Shown here piece after piece: positions 63,364 through 64,000 of a stretch of DNA of 64,000 nt (positions are counted from its first letter, which is position 1; each line of letters starts with the position of its first letter). Origin of the DNA: Xylophilus sp. GW821-FHT01B05 (GTDB lineage: Bacteria > Pseudomonadota > Gammaproteobacteria > Burkholderiales > Burkholderiaceae_C); NCBI GenBank assembly GCA_038961845.1, contig CP152408.1, positions 3,038,001 to 3,102,000 of the forward strand. Reading direction: 5' to 3'. A program made the translations under genes and the position numbers. The notes beneath the pieces are model-generated. The model saw only the letters and a list, made by a program, of their open reading frames with translations. It had not been told where the DNA came from and ran no database searches.

Positions 63364-64000
63364 ATGGCCAACGCAAGCAACGCCCCCAAGACATCCGAAC
63401 AAGCGGCCCTGTTCCACGAAGCGCCCGCAGATGGCGCCGTAGTTGCAACGCCACGGCCAGCAAAGCCGGCGCACACAGCAGGCACACCACGCCTGCTGCA
63501 CGCCGATCGCCAGCAGATCGAGCTACGCCCCTGCGACCTCGATGCCCTTGTCGCGGCAGACCATCCCGCGCGCAGCGTCTGGGCTTTTGTGCAGGCGCTG
63601 GACCTCGCGCCGCTCTACGCCCAGGTCAAGTCGGTGCAAGGCTCGGCCGGCGCACCCGCCATCGATCCGGCCATCCTCATGGCGCTGTGGCTGTGGGCCA
63701 CCGTCGAGGGCGTGGGCTCGGCCCGCGAGATCGACCGGCTGTGCGAGCGCGACGACATCTACCGCTGGCTCTGCGGTGGCGTCGGGGTCAACTACCACAC
63801 GCTGGCGAGCTTTCGCACAGCCAACACCGAGTGGCTCGATGCGCAACTCACCCGCAGCATCGCCGCGCTCATGGAGCGCAAGCTGGTCACGCTCGACGTA
63901 GTCGCCCAGGACGGCCTGCGCGTTCGCGCCCACGCCAAGGCCTCGAGCTTCCGGCGCAAGGAGCGCCTGGGCGAGCTGCATGCCTTGGCGCTCGCCCAGG
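63364..64000 (+). mobile_element. IS1182-type transposase, partial (runs off the window)
   Basis: The frame opens at ATG 63364 and stays open to the window edge (212 codons). After a variable leader it reads ELRPCDLDALVAADHPARSV, ALWLWATVEGVGSAREIDRL and a GVGVNYHTLASFRTANTEWL block. These match the N-terminal DUF772-type domain of IS1182/IS5-like transposases. The catalytic core lies outside the window. The left terminal repeat of the element was not identified between 63324 and 63363. Confidence 0.78.

Overview
This window is high-GC chromosomal DNA of a betaproteobacterium, most likely family Comamonadaceae (Burkholderiales). The grounds are the pepA/holC and lptFG blocks, the DUF1631 protein, and two families of short dispersed repeats that I associate with that family. 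It is gene-dense, with many ATGA stop/start overlaps. No rRNA, tRNA or CRISPR array was seen. The window cuts cobN on the left and an insertion-sequence transposase on the right.

Layout. (1) 1-10.2 kb, minus strand: a cobalamin operon. A promoter and a cobalamin riboswitch lead into a TonB-dependent receptor, a binding protein, a permease and an ATPase (BtuB/F/C/D-like), then an LLM-class flavin oxidoreductase, CobW and CobN. (2) 10.2-20.0 kb: mostly housekeeping genes. These are an orphan LivK-type binding protein, a small protein with holC and pepA, lptF-lptG-cbiX, a CysB-type regulator, a methionine-type aminotransferase and an HD-GYP protein. (3) 20.1-33.9 kb: a heavy-metal block. It holds cadR/cadA, a CzcI-like protein, CzcC, a His-rich membrane protein, CzcB and CzcA, a periplasmic cupin, and a copper module (two small exported proteins, a TolC-type lipoprotein, a Tat-exported multicopper oxidase and a CusF-like protein). 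(4) 33.9-46.2 kb: a DadA-like FAD oxidase, a P1 peptidase, a membrane-anchored TAXI protein, a DUF1631 protein, EttA, a RhlE-type helicase, and an FbpABC-type ferric iron importer. (5) 46.5-63.2 kb: a 15-gene plus-strand catabolic cluster. (6) 63.2 kb to the end: repeats and the start of an IS1182-type transposase.

The catabolic cluster is the best candidate for an undescribed system. It combines a class II aldolase, a complete dipeptide-type ABC importer, a 2-hydroxyacid dehydrogenase, two class III PLP enzymes, two histone-deacetylase-fold amidohydrolases, an M20 carbamoylase-type hydrolase, a DMT exporter, a GntR/FCD regulator, an SDR, and an APH-fold kinase. The kinase and the last PLP enzyme resemble the hydroxylysine kinase and phospho-lyase pair. 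My inference is that an N-acylated hydroxy-amine or hydroxy-amino acid is imported, deacylated, phosphorylated and then cleaved by elimination of phosphate and ammonia.

The second notable theme is dispersed repeats. One family (five copies) supplies coding sequence: the C-terminal tail of PepA, the stop codon of FbpC, and the signal peptide of a protein in the metal cluster. A second family (three copies and a possible remnant) sits directly after the stop codon of an upstream operon gene.
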